64,000 nt of DNA from DATEAV01 sp964575425. Lineage in GTDB: Bacteria > Chloroflexota > Anaerolineae > Anaerolineales > E44-bin32. The stretch lies in the NCBI GenBank assembly GCA_964575425.1, contig CAZNRD010000004.1, positions 1 to 64,000 of the forward strand, written 5' to 3'. Position 1 is the first letter of the stretch. The number at the start of each line of letters is the position of its first letter. This document shows, piece after piece, positions 24,988 through 34,336 of this stretch. Below the pieces are notes generated by a model. The model had not been told where the DNA came from. It was given only the letters and a program-made list of their open reading frames with translations, and made no database searches. The position numbers and the translations under genes were made by a program.

Positions 24988-25998
24988 ATGGGAGGATCAG
25001 CGTCGCACGGCATCGTCGGGCTGCTGCAACAGGATTTCCTGCTGACAGCGGACGGACGATCTCATGTCAACCTGCTCGGCGGATCCGCGGCCTATGCGGC
25101 CGCAGGCGCCAGGCTCTGGTCCGACTCGGTCGCTGTCTTCGCCCGCATCGGCTCGAATTTCCCGGCGGACCTTCTGACGCAATTGGCGCAGGCGGGCATC
25201 TCCGTCGAAGCCGTCCGCCGACTCGAAGAGCCCATGGATCACCGCCGATTCCTCGCCCACCTCACACTTGACAGACGATCGGCGAGCCATCCGACCTCCC
25301 ACTACCTTCGCACAGGCAATCCCTTCCCTAAGGAGCTCATCGACTACGCTCTGCCAGCTGATGGTCCAACCTCACAGACCGCTCGCACGCCGCAGGCCTA
25401 TCGCCCGGACGACCTCCCCAGCGCTGGCTCTCGACCTGATGCCGTGCATCTGTGCCCAGTTGACTACCTGACACACATGCTACTTCCCCGGTCGTTTCGC
25501 GACGGCGGGACCCGAGTCATCACGCTCGACCCGAATCCTCAGACATTCGACCCCGCCCAGCCGGAGCTCCTTCGCGGCCTGATCCACGGCGTGGATGCCT
25601 TCTTGCCAAGCGAAGAAAAGGCCGAGCGTGCCTTCCGACCTCCAACTCCCGGCCTGTGGGAGATGGCGGAAGCATTCGCTGAGATGGGGAGCCGGTTCGT
25701 CGTGATCAAGCGAGGGGCTGGCGGCCAGTGCGTGTGGGACAGCGATGCGCGGCGCCGCTGGCTAGTCCCAGCGTATCCCTCCCGAGCGCGTGATCTCACC
25801 GGTGCCGGCGAGGCCTTTTGCGGCGGCTTCCTCGTTGGCCTAGCGCGCACGGGCGACGTGCTGGAGGCCACATTGCACGGAAACGTCTCGGCCTCGATCG
25901 CCATCGAGGGCAGCGGCCCTCTCCACCCTCTCGACGCGACTCCCGGCCTGGCGGCGGCAAGGCTGTCCGCGCTGCGGGAGCGCGTCCGGCCGGCGTGA
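24988..25998 (+). CDS. PfkB-family sugar kinase-like protein with altered catalytic motif
   Basis: A 336-residue ribokinase-fold protein with the early NLLGGSAAYAAAGARLW motif, DAFLPSEEKAE and the late anion-hole motif. That motif reads DLTGAGEAF, so the catalytic Asp of the usual DTxGAGD is Glu275. The family phosphorylates sugars or nucleosides; Glu in this place could reduce or change activity. It is followed after 1 base by an M20 peptidase gene in the same operon. The substrate is unknown. Confidence 0.85.
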   Translation: MGGSASHGIVGLLQQDFLLTADGRSHVNLLGGSAAYAAAGARLWSDSVAVFARIGSNFPADLLTQLAQAGISVEAVRRLEEPMDHRRFLAHLTLDRRSASHPTSHYLRTGNPFPKELIDYALPADGPTSQTARTPQAYRPDDLPSAGSRPDAVHLCPVDYLTHMLLPRSFRDGGTRVITLDPNPQTFDPAQPELLRGLIHGVDAFLPSEEKAERAFRPPTPGLWEMAEAFAEMGSRFVVIKRGAGGQCVWDSDARRRWLVPAYPSRARDLTGAGEAFCGGFLVGLARTGDVLEATLHGNVSASIAIEGSGPLHPLDATPGLAAARLSALRERVRPA

Positions 25999-25999
25999 G

Positions 26000-27169
26000 A
26001 TGATGGACCTCGAACGTCTGATCGCCCGAACCTGTCGGCTGCAGGCCATCCCAGCCCCCACCTTTGCGGAGTCGGAGCGTGCCGCATGGCTCAGAGCCGA
26101 GCTCGAGTCGTGTGGCGTGGCCAATGCCAGCCTCGATCAGCTCGGGAACGTGCTTGCCCGCATTCCCGGAGGCGACCCGGCTCCCGTGGTCGTCAGCGCC
26201 CACCTCGACAGCGTGTTTCCCTGCGACACAACCCTGGCGGTGCGGCGTGACGCCGGCCGCCTGTGGGGGCCGGGCGTCGGCGATAACGCCCTTGGGCTGG
26301 CTGCCCTGGGCGAGCTTGCACTCGACCTAATGGCCGATCCCCCTCCCGCAGACGTGTGGCTGGCGGCGACGGTTGGCGAGGAAGGGCTGGGCAATTTGCG
26401 CGGCATGGTCGAAGTCATCCGGAGCTTCGGCCGCTACGCACGAGCCTATGTCGTTGTCGAAGGCATGTCCCTTGGAACCATCTACAACCGGAGCCTGCCC
26501 ATCCGTCGAGTGCGAATCCAGGCCCAGGCTCCCGGCGGGCACGCCTGGACCCACGCTGGCCAGCCGTCTGCCGTCCATGCGCTGCTGCGGCTGGCAGCTG
26601 ATCTGCTGGACATCCCACGCCCCGGGCCTCGCCAGCCCAGTCTGAACATCGGCCGTATCCGGGGCGGTATGAGCATCAATGCCATCGCGCCAGAAGCCTG
26701 GATGGAGATCGACCTGCGCAGCGAAGACGCCGCCTCGCTGGACGGATTCCTGAACGCGGTGCGGGGCAAGGTGGAAACCAGCGCCCATCACGGTGTTGTG
26801 CTGGAGTGCGTGGGCGTTGGCGACCGGCCCGGAGGGTCGATTTCCGAGGACCATCCGTTGGTGCTGGCGGCACGAGCGGCGTTGAGCGAGGCAGGCGTTT
26901 CGGAGGTCCGGCTCGAAGTCGGCTCGACCGATGCCACCGTCCCTCTCAGCCGCGGTCTGCCGGCGGTTTGTCTGGGCTTGACCACAGGCGGCGGAGCGCA
27001 CAGCCTCAATGAGTACATCGAGATCGAGCCGATCCCCCGCGGCTACCAGGCGCTGTTGACCCTCGTCCGCTCGGCCTGCCTTCTACCTCCGGCTGAGGAG
27101 GCCGCAAGTCGCCGGGCGGGAGAGGAACCGCCTGCTCAAGCGAGTGAAGGCAACGGCGCCTGCCGGTGA
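26000..27169 (+). CDS. M20-family metallopeptidase
   Basis: This 389-residue zinc peptidase has the M20 catalytic set: SAHLDSVFP (His, Asp), GVGDNALG (metal-bridging Asp), GEEGLGNLRG (general-base Glu and metal Glu) and GGAHSLNEYIE near the end. A dimerisation lid domain with APGGHAWTHAGQPSA lies between. It resembles tripeptide aminopeptidases or carboxypeptidases; the exact substrate is unknown. It has no signal peptide and so is cytoplasmic. It is co-transcribed with the PfkB-like gene. Confidence 0.9.
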   Translation: MMDLERLIARTCRLQAIPAPTFAESERAAWLRAELESCGVANASLDQLGNVLARIPGGDPAPVVVSAHLDSVFPCDTTLAVRRDAGRLWGPGVGDNALGLAALGELALDLMADPPPADVWLAATVGEEGLGNLRGMVEVIRSFGRYARAYVVVEGMSLGTIYNRSLPIRRVRIQAQAPGGHAWTHAGQPSAVHALLRLAADLLDIPRPGPRQPSLNIGRIRGGMSINAIAPEAWMEIDLRSEDAASLDGFLNAVRGKVETSAHHGVVLECVGVGDRPGGSISEDHPLVLAARAALSEAGVSEVRLEVGSTDATVPLSRGLPAVCLGLTTGGGAHSLNEYIEIEPIPRGYQALLTLVRSACLLPPAEEAASRRAGEEPPAQASEGNGACR

Positions 27170-27199
27170 TTTCCGCGGAGGGGGCTGGGCTGTCCACCT

Positions 27200-27973
27200 C
27201 TAGGGCGAGGGGGTCATGGTCCCCGGGGCGGGCCCGACGAGGAAGTAGCCGGTGATCTTCCAGGCTTCGCCGACGAACAGCCGGACCTGATAGTCGCCCG
27301 CCGGCCACACGTCCTGCGCGCATTCGGTGAACCCCCAGCCGCCGGTGGGACCGTCCCATAGGATGGACTCGACGCAGACGATCTCACCGTCACGATACCA
27401 GATGGCCGTCCAGGGAACGCCAGGGTCGAGGTTGTTGTACTGGAAGATGCCATAGAGCGTCCCCTGGAGATCCGGGAAGGCATCGGATGCGCGGCGAGGG
27501 GGATAGAAGTGCTCCCGACTGAAGGCGATCGGGCTGAAGGCGGCCTTCGGGTTGGGGGTGACTGTGGCCAGCAGAGGGATCGTCACTTCGGGAGGCAGAG
27601 CGGGGGTGCCCGTTTCGGTCGGGGTCGGGGTAATGCTTGGGGTCGGCGAGATGGTAGGGGTCAGGCTAATCGTCGGCGTCAGGCTGATTGTGGGAGTCAG
27701 CGTGATCGTGCGAGTTGGCGTGAGAGAAGGTGTCGGAGGGACGAGGCGATAGGCGACTGGCCGGCCGAGCAGGAGAACCGCCAGGCCGAGGACTCCCGCT
27801 ACGGCAGCGAAGGCGAGGGTGCGCCATCCGCTCATGGCGACCTCTCGACGCAGCATGTAGTAGGACATGCGGCTGGCCGAGGCGATGCGCCTCGCCCCAA
27901 TCCAGAGCGCCAGCAGGAAGCCCGCCAGGCACACGAAGGCGATCAGCCGCACCGCGCCATCAATCGTGATCAC
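27200..27973 (-). CDS. Membrane protein with tandem Thr-Pro linker, unknown function
   Basis: A 257-residue protein with two hydrophobic segments (about 7-27 and 50-70), then a linker made of tandem six-residue repeats (LTPTIS), then an extracytoplasmic domain of about 130 residues with conserved aromatic positions (WTAIWYRDGE, GWGFTECAQDVWPAGDYQV). The last domain may be a beta-sandwich binding module, but no family is recognised. It starts with GTG. A perfect palindrome spans its -10 region. Confidence 0.7.
   Translation of the reverse strand: MITIDGAVRLIAFVCLAGFLLALWIGARRIASASRMSYYMLRREVAMSGWRTLAFAAVAGVLGLAVLLLGRPVAYRLVPPTPSLTPTRTITLTPTISLTPTISLTPTISPTPSITPTPTETGTPALPPEVTIPLLATVTPNPKAAFSPIAFSREHFYPPRRASDAFPDLQGTLYGIFQYNNLDPGVPWTAIWYRDGEIVCVESILWDGPTGGWGFTECAQDVWPAGDYQVRLFVGEAWKITGYFLVGPAPGTMTPSP
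27600..27735 (-). repeat. Short tandem coding repeats (Thr-Pro linker)
   Basis: Imperfect 18-base units encode repeated LTPTIS within the linker of the membrane protein. Such tracts often vary in copy number by slippage. Confidence 0.6.
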
Positions 27974-27985
27974 AGGCGCCTCGCT

Positions 27986-28011
27986 GGTCGGCGATTATAG
28001 CATCGCCGACC
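27986..28011 (-). promoter_or_regulatory. Perfect palindrome over a -10 box
   Basis: Ten-base arms GGTCGGCGAT and ATCGCCGACC are separated by 6 bases. The minus-strand -10 TATAAT (27994-27999) lies inside the palindrome, about 20 bases before the GTG at 27973. It looks like a repressor operator. A hairpin at the end of the upstream operon (stop at 28034) is the alternative, but no U tract follows. Confidence 0.5.
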
Positions 28012-28033
28012 GGGGCAGGGCGGCGCCATCAAC

Positions 28034-29203
28034 TCAGCGGTACACGAGGGAGACAAAGATGCCGCGGCCTGCCAGCTGCACCTCGGAGCCGTCCGACTGC
28101 ATGCGCAGGACCTGGGGCTGGCCCTCCACGTCCACCTGCAGCAGAAGCGTCTGCTCATCCAGCCAGGCAACCGGGACGGCGTCGATGATCCGCCCTCCTT
28201 CCGGCAGACGGAGCTGCTCGGGCGAGATCAAGAAGGGCACTGCGCCTGACGTTGGCGCGATGTGGATCACGGTCCGCGCGGTGTCATCATCCGACGGGAC
28301 ACTCGCGGGCCACGCGACGGATCGGCCTTGGGGGGAGAAGACCGCTCTCCCTACGGCCCGTGCACCCGAGACCGTTTGGAGCACGACGCTGGCAGAGCTA
28401 TCGTGGCGGCGAATCTCGAGCTGCGGCGGCGTGCCAGTCGGATCGCTGATGGCATACCAGGCCAGGTCGGGTGAGATTCCGAGAAAGAGGATATCCGGCG
28501 ACACCCGGGTCGTCGTCTCTGCGGTCTCGAGCCAGAGGCTCTGGAGGCCGAGCGGGCGGCCCTTCGCGCCCGCCTCAGGCGAGGGCTCAGCCGCCGCGCT
28601 GAAAAACACCTCCACGGGACGGACCCCGTCGAGGCGCACAGCGATCGGGACGGCTGCCGGGCCAGCCTCGCTCCAGACAAGCTCTGACAAGTCTGCGGAC
28701 TGGGGCGTCCGCAGGTCCAGCAGGTAGAGGCGGGCCGCGCCCTCGGAGTAATCCCCCACGAGAGCAAACCCGCCGGGGATGCTGCCAGCGATCCCGGTGG
28801 GACTGTGGAGCGTCAGCACGCTCAGGCTCTGCCCATCCGCGAAGCGGATGACCGAAGCGCTGCGAGGGCCAATGTCGAGGAAAGCGAAGGGCAGTGACTT
28901 CGGCGGATCACCAAGAGGCGCGGCCACGACGCCCATCTCGGGGCTGGGTTCAGGCCAATCGACCTCCGAGAAGACCGCCAGCAGACGGTAGTCAAGCGTC
29001 CACAGCATGGCTGTGGCATAGGCAGGCTCGACGGTCAGGAAGGCCGAGGGCTGCAGCGAACCGGGGACGGCGGTTGGCGTGGATGCCGGCGTGGGTGTAC
29101 CCCGTGGTGTTCCGGCGCCACCGCACGCGCCCAGGGCAAGGGGCGCTGCCGTGCACAACGCGAGGACGAATCCCCTTTTCCGGAGCAGACGGATCACGCC
29201 CAT
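28034..29203 (-). CDS. Lipoprotein with beta-propeller-like domain
   Basis: A 389-residue lipoprotein: signal ending LALGAC, a Thr/Pro linker (about 28-48), then a beta-rich domain with propeller-like strands (YRLLAVFSEVDWP, SPDLAWYAISDP, SPQGRSVAWPASV). The function is unknown; a sugar- or wall-binding propeller is plausible. Its start overlaps the end of the GH36 gene by 10 bases, so it is the last gene of the partner-switching operon. Confidence 0.7.
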   Translation of the reverse strand: MGVIRLLRKRGFVLALCTAAPLALGACGGAGTPRGTPTPASTPTAVPGSLQPSAFLTVEPAYATAMLWTLDYRLLAVFSEVDWPEPSPEMGVVAAPLGDPPKSLPFAFLDIGPRSASVIRFADGQSLSVLTLHSPTGIAGSIPGGFALVGDYSEGAARLYLLDLRTPQSADLSELVWSEAGPAAVPIAVRLDGVRPVEVFFSAAAEPSPEAGAKGRPLGLQSLWLETAETTTRVSPDILFLGISPDLAWYAISDPTGTPPQLEIRRHDSSASVVLQTVSGARAVGRAVFSPQGRSVAWPASVPSDDDTARTVIHIAPTSGAVPFLISPEQLRLPEGGRIIDAVPVAWLDEQTLLLQVDVEGQPQVLRMQSDGSEVQLAGRGIFVSLVYR

Positions 29204-31617
29204 GGGACTTCCAGCTCAGCCCTGCGCGGCACGACGATGTCGATCGCGCAAACGCTGCCGCTGATGACGTGCGCGGTCAGCGGCCTCTCGTTGCAGGTGA
29301 TGGGCCCCGGCGGGCCTGGCAGGGAAAGCCACACGCGCCCGGAACCGATCCGCGGCATCTCTAGGAGGGCCCGGAGCCGAGAGACTCCCACATCCCACTC
29401 GCGCACCAGGAGACCTTGAGAGACATGGATGGTATCCCCTATCCACTGGGGCCCGGGCTCCTCCGGCCGCAAGGCCAACAGGCGCGTACCGTGCGCTGGA
29501 ATCGAAGTGAGCCGGAGCTCCGGGCCAACCACCTTGCCGTAGCTACCCTGCCAGAAATCGACGATGTGATACGCCGCGGCGGGTAGGCCGAGGCGCTCAA
29601 AGGGAACCGAAACATCGCCTGGCCGGTCCGCCCAGTTGATGACGGCAACGAGGTGCCACTTGCCGGTCGGGCCTTCGAGGGGAAGCAGCAACAGCCCTGG
29701 CGACGAGGCATCCATCCAATCGATGACGCGCGCCGCTGCGGGCAAAGGAGGGATGAGCCGTGCGAGCCAGGAGCCCCGTTCCGGATCCAGCAGGGGCATA
29801 TGTTCGGAGACGATGAGCGAGCCTGCGCTGAGCGCCACGGCGGTGGCCAGAGTCTGGACTTCGGCCTCGGTGAGCGCTCCGCCGGAGATGGGCGTTGGAG
29901 ATGGCGGCGGAGGCCTATCCTGCCAGGATCGCGCATCGCGCGGAGGCTTCATCGCATCAACAGGGCTGCGCAACAGCAGGCAGTCGGGGTCGTTGACCCA
30001 CCAGCGGCGGTGCAGCATGGCGCGAGTGATGGTGTTGCGGACGGAATTGCGCGCCGAAGGGAAATCGGGCTCGGCGCGGAAGAAGGTTTCAATCCCGCGG
30101 TAGGCCGGGCGCCAGCGTGGCGCGACGTCGGGGCCGATGCGCATGGCATCGAAGATGCCCACTCCTGAGCCCAGGGGGCAGCCACAGCCGACGAGAGTGA
30201 CTTGGTCGCCCACCTCGCGCCGGAGCGCTTCGAGGGCGCGCCGCAATGCCTGAGCGCGTGTCAGCGCCGGATCATGTCGCCTGCCAGCAAGCGCGCCGGC
30301 GTAGAGGAAGTCAAGCTTGAGGTACTCAAAACCCCACTCGCGCACTGAAGTTCGAACCAGGTCACACGCCCATTCGACCACCCGCGGCTGCGTGACATCG
30401 AGGGCACGGGCAAATGTGTCCCAGACGTACCCGGCATTGACCGGACGACCGGAAGGATGTCGCAAGACCCAATCCGGGTGTTCGCGGACGAGCGAGGCCG
30501 TGGGTTTGGCGATGAATGGGGCGAGCCAGATGCCAGGACGGAAGCCCTCCGCCCGGATGCGAGAGGCAAGCGCTGCCATCCCCGAGGGGAAGCTGGGGCG
30601 AGTGCCGTCCCAATCTCCCACGTCGGCCTCGTAGCCGTCATCGATCTGGATCACTTCCAGCGGCATTTCCTCGCGCCGTTCCCGCAGCCACTCTAGATTG
30701 GCGATGACATCCGCCTCGCGCACTTCGGTGAAGAAGTAGTACCACGAGCACCAGCCTGTGGGCGTCTGGCCGCGGAGGCGGGCGTTGTTCTCGCGCGCCA
30801 CGGCATCCAGGTAGGGGTCTAGCGGACAGTTGGCGTCGAGGCCGACGGGCTGGGCGGCGAGCCAGTCGGTGGCGAAGACGGCGCCGGGCTTGAGGAGCAC
30901 ATCGTCGCCATTGGCCCAGGCGCGCAGGCGCGGCAACGTACTGTCCAGCTCCGCCGCGAGGCTGCCAAACGCCTGCGATTGAGAGAGAAACCCGAGGAGG
31001 ACGCCGGTGCGCCGTGCCCGACATGCGACGACGCCAAACAGGTCGGAGGAAAACCGACCTCGCCCGCGCGGCTGCAGGGTCCCCGGATTGACGCGCATTG
31101 GCGAGGTGAGGGGGCCGAGCCGCGTGCGCGGGAAAACGTCGCTGCGGCCCAGGGCACCTGTGTAGCTCCAGCTCTGCCATCCGTTGGTGAAGAAGGCAGG
31201 GTTCAGGGTGCCGCACGCGGGATCGGAGCGTTCCCACGACAGAAAGCCCCGGCAGAGGTCGATGCGCTCGATGCGGACCGCGCCGGTGGAGGTGTTGGCA
31301 ACCTCGACCCTCCACTGGACCACCGGCGACGCCGGGCTTAGCTGCCACACCACCCGAATGTCGAGGCCATCCGTCATGCCAGCGCGAAGAGACAGGCGAC
31401 GCGCCGGGCCCTGCGGTGTCTGGACATCGGGCTGCTCATCGATCGCGCCGTCGGTGATTGCGGCCACCTGACGCGCTCCGACGCTCCGCTTCCAGGCAAG
31501 GGCGGGAAAGGCCGAATGGAGCACCGGCATGTCGGCGCGGTGCGGCTGCAGCCTCCACTCGGCGCGCGTTGGATCGACCTCCACGGTGAACGCTTCGCCG
31601 ACCAGGCGTATGGTCAT
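29194..31617 (-). CDS. GH36 alpha-galactosidase
   Basis: This 807-residue retaining glycosidase of clan GH-D has an N-terminal beta-supersandwich (about 1-280), then the catalytic barrel with TGWCSWYYFF, IDDGYEADVGDW, nucleophile Asp436 in LKLDFLYAG and acid/base Asp497 in RIGPDVAPRW. It removes alpha-galactose from melibiose/raffinose-type sugars or plant galactans. No signal peptide is seen, so it is probably cytoplasmic. Its ATG overlaps the stop of the receiver gene (ATGA). Its place in a signalling operon is unusual. Confidence 0.92.
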   Translation of the reverse strand: MTIRLVGEAFTVEVDPTRAEWRLQPHRADMPVLHSAFPALAWKRSVGARQVAAITDGAIDEQPDVQTPQGPARRLSLRAGMTDGLDIRVVWQLSPASPVVQWRVEVANTSTGAVRIERIDLCRGFLSWERSDPACGTLNPAFFTNGWQSWSYTGALGRSDVFPRTRLGPLTSPMRVNPGTLQPRGRGRFSSDLFGVVACRARRTGVLLGFLSQSQAFGSLAAELDSTLPRLRAWANGDDVLLKPGAVFATDWLAAQPVGLDANCPLDPYLDAVARENNARLRGQTPTGWCSWYYFFTEVREADVIANLEWLRERREEMPLEVIQIDDGYEADVGDWDGTRPSFPSGMAALASRIRAEGFRPGIWLAPFIAKPTASLVREHPDWVLRHPSGRPVNAGYVWDTFARALDVTQPRVVEWACDLVRTSVREWGFEYLKLDFLYAGALAGRRHDPALTRAQALRRALEALRREVGDQVTLVGCGCPLGSGVGIFDAMRIGPDVAPRWRPAYRGIETFFRAEPDFPSARNSVRNTITRAMLHRRWWVNDPDCLLLRSPVDAMKPPRDARSWQDRPPPPSPTPISGGALTEAEVQTLATAVALSAGSLIVSEHMPLLDPERGSWLARLIPPLPAAARVIDWMDASSPGLLLLPLEGPTGKWHLVAVINWADRPGDVSVPFERLGLPAAAYHIVDFWQGSYGKVVGPELRLTSIPAHGTRLLALRPEEPGPQWIGDTIHVSQGLLVREWDVGVSRLRALLEMPRIGSGRVWLSLPGPPGPITCNERPLTAHVISGSVCAIDIVVPRRAELEVPWA

Positions 31618-31994
31618 CCCCCGATCACCTGCCGCACGGCCTCGAGGAGCTGCGCCTGGCTGAAGGGCTTGCTGAGAGTGGCCCGGGCGCCGAGGTCGAG
31701 AGCGCGCTCAAGGTCCGCCGTCAGCCCGACAGCCGAGAGCACGAGGCTGGGGATGTCGCGGATGGCCGGATCGCCTTGTTTCTCGATGAGCAAGTCGAGG
31801 CCGTCTCGACCTGGCATCATCAGGTCCAGGGTGACCAGAGCTGGCCTTGTTTCTCGCATCAGCTTCAGGCCTTCATCGGCGGAGGAGGCGACGACGACCT
31901 CGAACCCGGCTCTCTCCAGCAAGACCCGGATCAGCTGCCGGGCATACGCCTCATCGTCGATGACCAGGACACGGATGGGCACGGTGTGCCTCAC
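31614..31994 (-). CDS. Single-domain response regulator (receiver)
   Basis: A 126-residue stand-alone receiver with intact chemistry: VLVIDDE (acidic pair), TLDLMMPGRDG (phospho-Asp), VLSAVG (Ser/Thr) and LSKPF (Lys). It has no output domain, so it should act by protein contact. It sits between a STAS antagonist and a GH36 gene, with 4-base overlaps on both sides, and may feed kinase signals into the partner switch. No kinase is adjacent. Confidence 0.93.
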   Translation of the reverse strand: MRHTVPIRVLVIDDEAYARQLIRVLLERAGFEVVVASSADEGLKLMRETRPALVTLDLMMPGRDGLDLLIEKQGDPAIRDIPSLVLSAVGLTADLERALDLGARATLSKPFSQAQLLEAVRQVIGG

Positions 31995-32341
31995 GGCCTC
32001 GGCGGCCTCCCCGGATCGAGTGCCTCCTCGACCGTGGGATAGATCGAGAAGACGCGGTCAAGCATGGTCAGCCGGAGGGAAGTCAGGGCCTGGGTATGAG
32101 CGCGACACAGGTTCAATGTTCCACCGCGCTGGCGCACGGCTTTCAGCCCTGAGACAAGGGCCGATAGGCCTGAACTGTCAATGAAGTCCACCTGATCGAG
32201 GTCAACGATGAGCAGCCTTGCGCCCTCGTCAACAAGCTGCTTAAGCAGCGCCTTGAGGCTCGGGGCGGAATCGGCATCCACCTGCCCGTTCGGCCGCAGG
32301 ATGGCTTGGTTGCTCCCTGGTTTCTCGACATCAATCTTCAT
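31991..32341 (-). CDS. STAS-domain anti-sigma factor antagonist (RsbV/SpoIIAA-like)
   Basis: A 116-residue STAS protein with FIDSSGLSALV; Ser56 matches the phosphorylated Ser of RsbV. When dephosphorylated, such proteins bind the anti-sigma kinase and free its target. The ATG at 32341 overlaps the stop of the upstream phosphatase/kinase gene (ATGA) and has GGAAGG upstream, so a longer start is rejected. Its natural partners are the PP2C and HATPase domains encoded just before it. Confidence 0.93.
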   Translation of the reverse strand: MKIDVEKPGSNQAILRPNGQVDADSAPSLKALLKQLVDEGARLLIVDLDQVDFIDSSGLSALVSGLKAVRQRGGTLNLCRAHTQALTSLRLTMLDRVFSIYPTVEEALDPGRPPRP

Positions 32342-34329
32342 GGTCCTTCCTCTCCTCGCAGCCATTTCAGCAAGTGCCAGTGATTGCGGCCGTCATGAAG
32401 GCGATGGTACTCGCAGCGGTCGGTAAGCCCGCGCGCCAGTCGCAGGCCGTAGCCGCGGTCCGGTGGGTTGAGTGGGTCGGGGGGCAAGTCGGCGGCGGCA
32501 GCCGGGCGGAATTCGATCCCCCGGTCAAAGAGGTCGGCCTGGAGGCAGGAATCACGGATGCACACCCGTCCAAGGATCAGGCCATCCTGCCCGGTGTACG
32601 CGTGCTGAACCTGATTGGTGACGATCTCCGACACGGCCAAGCTGAAGTCATCCGCCAGCCGCTGCATCCCAGCACGAACACGCACCCTGGCGGCCTCACG
32701 AACCTGCGCCATCGCTTTCGCCACAGCGGAGATTCTCGCCGGCATCACAATCGGCACAACCTCCGCCGCGCCGTGCGCTGCGCCCTCGGCCCGGACGAGG
32801 ACCAGCGCCACATCGTCACGCAGGGGCCGGTCACCGCGGTGAATGTCCAGGGCCTCAAGAATGGTGCGCAGTTGGGCCTGGGCATCGGCCGCGCGCGAGG
32901 CGGAGACCACGTCCTCTAGCCCCTGACGCGCAAACAACATCCCGCCCGCGCCTTCGGCCTCCGTGACGCCATCCGAGTAGACGACGAGCGTATCGGCGGG
33001 ATCCAGTCGCAAGGGCTGACAGGCAAACGACAGCTCGGGCTCAACGCCGAGAGGTGGCCCGGTTGCTGGCAGATATTCGATCGACCCCGGGTCTGTCCGG
33101 CAGAGGATGACTTCGAGATGGCCGGCGGAGGCGTACGCCGACCGATCTCCCGAAGGGGTCAGCAGCAGTGCCGCGGCGGTGACGAACGTGTCGGTGCGGT
33201 CGAGGTCGGGGAAAAGGGACCGGTTCATGGCTTCGAGCAGGTCGCCGGGATCGGGGTGGTGCGCAGCCTCGCCGCGGAACACGGCGTGCACCAGGGCAGT
33301 GAGCAGGGCGGCCGGCATCCCTTTGCCCGCCACATCAGCCAGCAACAGCACCAGATCACCGGTCGGGGTGATCAGGGCGTCGTACAGGTCGCCACCCACC
33401 CTGCGGGCAGGCTTGAGATGAGCTGCCACCTGCAGCCCCGGCAGTTGCGGCAGGGCCTGGGGCAGCAGGGTGCGCTGGAATTCCGACGCCAGCGCCAGCT
33501 CATGCTCCAGCCGCTGCCGTTCCAGCTGGACTGCCCTCGCCTCGGCCGATTCGACGAGCCCGGCAATCTGCTCGGCCACTGAGGCCAGGAGCTGCAGATC
33601 GTCGGCATCGAAGCGGATCCCAGCGCTGCACCGCAAGCCCACCAGGCCGCGCGTCGAGCCTGCCTCCCAGGGCGCAAGCAGCAAATCGCCGGACTCGGCC
33701 CAGCCGTCCAGAGCGGGGCGGACCTCATCGAGTGTCAGCGGACGGATGGCACCCCGCACACACTCGAGCAGAGTCTCGGCCTTCTTGAGCGGGCGCCCTG
33801 AGGCTGTGATCGCGCTGGCGCGGCTGTCCTTCTCCAGGACAAGGAAGGCCTCCTCGGGTGCGAGTACCTGGGCCAGAAGGCGGACGATGGCGCTCAGCAT
33901 TTCCGGCAGGTCACTGGGGCCGGAGGCGATTCTGGCCAGCTGGTAGAGGAATGCCAGTCGGTCCCAGGCGTGGATCAGTTGGTCGGTGAGGTCCCCACTG
34001 GTCTCCACGGCTGTTCTGAGCTCAGCGAGGAGTTCCGCGTGAGCATGCAGCAGGAGTCCCCACCTGCCTCGACGGGGGCTCCAGGCGACAAGTTGCGCCT
34101 GCGCCGCCCCCACCAGCGGCGCGGAAACCCACCATGTGCGCGAGCCTATCCGCTCACCATCAAGAGACTGTTGGGCGTCCAGAGAACGGCGCACGCGCGC
34201 CGGGAGGCGCGCCGGCGCGGGATGACCGGCGGACACTCCGCCAGGGGCAACGAGCCAAAGCGACCCACCGGTCAGGGCCTCCCAGGCATGCGCAAGCGTT
34301 TCGACGACTGCGGGGGAGAGACTTCTCAC
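32338..34329 (-). CDS. Partner-switching fusion: GAF, PP2C (SpoIIE/RsbU) phosphatase and RsbW-like kinase domain
   Basis: This 663-residue protein has an unclassified N-terminus (about 1-110), a GAF-like sensor (about 125-275), a coiled linker, a PP2C/SpoIIE phosphatase (about 295-490: RVGGDLYDALI, LLLADVAGKGMPAAL, LRDDVALVLV) and an HATPase anti-sigma-kinase-like domain (about 520-660: AVSEIVTNQVQHAY N-box, DRGYGLRLARGL G-box). It thus joins the phosphatase that activates, and the kinase that inactivates, a STAS antagonist. The GTG start lies 7 bases after -10 TAGAGT, which itself has a TTGCCT -35 at 17 bases, so a leaderless mRNA is predicted. It heads a five-gene operon; no sigma factor is nearby. 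Confidence 0.92.
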   Translation of the reverse strand: MRSLSPAVVETLAHAWEALTGGSLWLVAPGGVSAGHPAPARLPARVRRSLDAQQSLDGERIGSRTWWVSAPLVGAAQAQLVAWSPRRGRWGLLLHAHAELLAELRTAVETSGDLTDQLIHAWDRLAFLYQLARIASGPSDLPEMLSAIVRLLAQVLAPEEAFLVLEKDSRASAITASGRPLKKAETLLECVRGAIRPLTLDEVRPALDGWAESGDLLLAPWEAGSTRGLVGLRCSAGIRFDADDLQLLASVAEQIAGLVESAEARAVQLERQRLEHELALASEFQRTLLPQALPQLPGLQVAAHLKPARRVGGDLYDALITPTGDLVLLLADVAGKGMPAALLTALVHAVFRGEAAHHPDPGDLLEAMNRSLFPDLDRTDTFVTAAALLLTPSGDRSAYASAGHLEVILCRTDPGSIEYLPATGPPLGVEPELSFACQPLRLDPADTLVVYSDGVTEAEGAGGMLFARQGLEDVVSASRAADAQAQLRTILEALDIHRGDRPLRDDVALVLVRAEGAAHGAAEVVPIVMPARISAVAKAMAQVREAARVRVRAGMQRLADDFSLAVSEIVTNQVQHAYTGQDGLILGRVCIRDSCLQADLFDRGIEFRPAAAADLPPDPLNPPDRGYGLRLARGLTDRCEYHRLHDGRNHWHLLKWLRGEEGP

Positions 34330-34336
34330 GGCGTAT

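Noticed and set aside
27600..27735. CRISPR-like short repeats
   Set aside because: The units are contiguous 18-base coding repeats in the Thr-Pro linker of a membrane protein, with no spacers.
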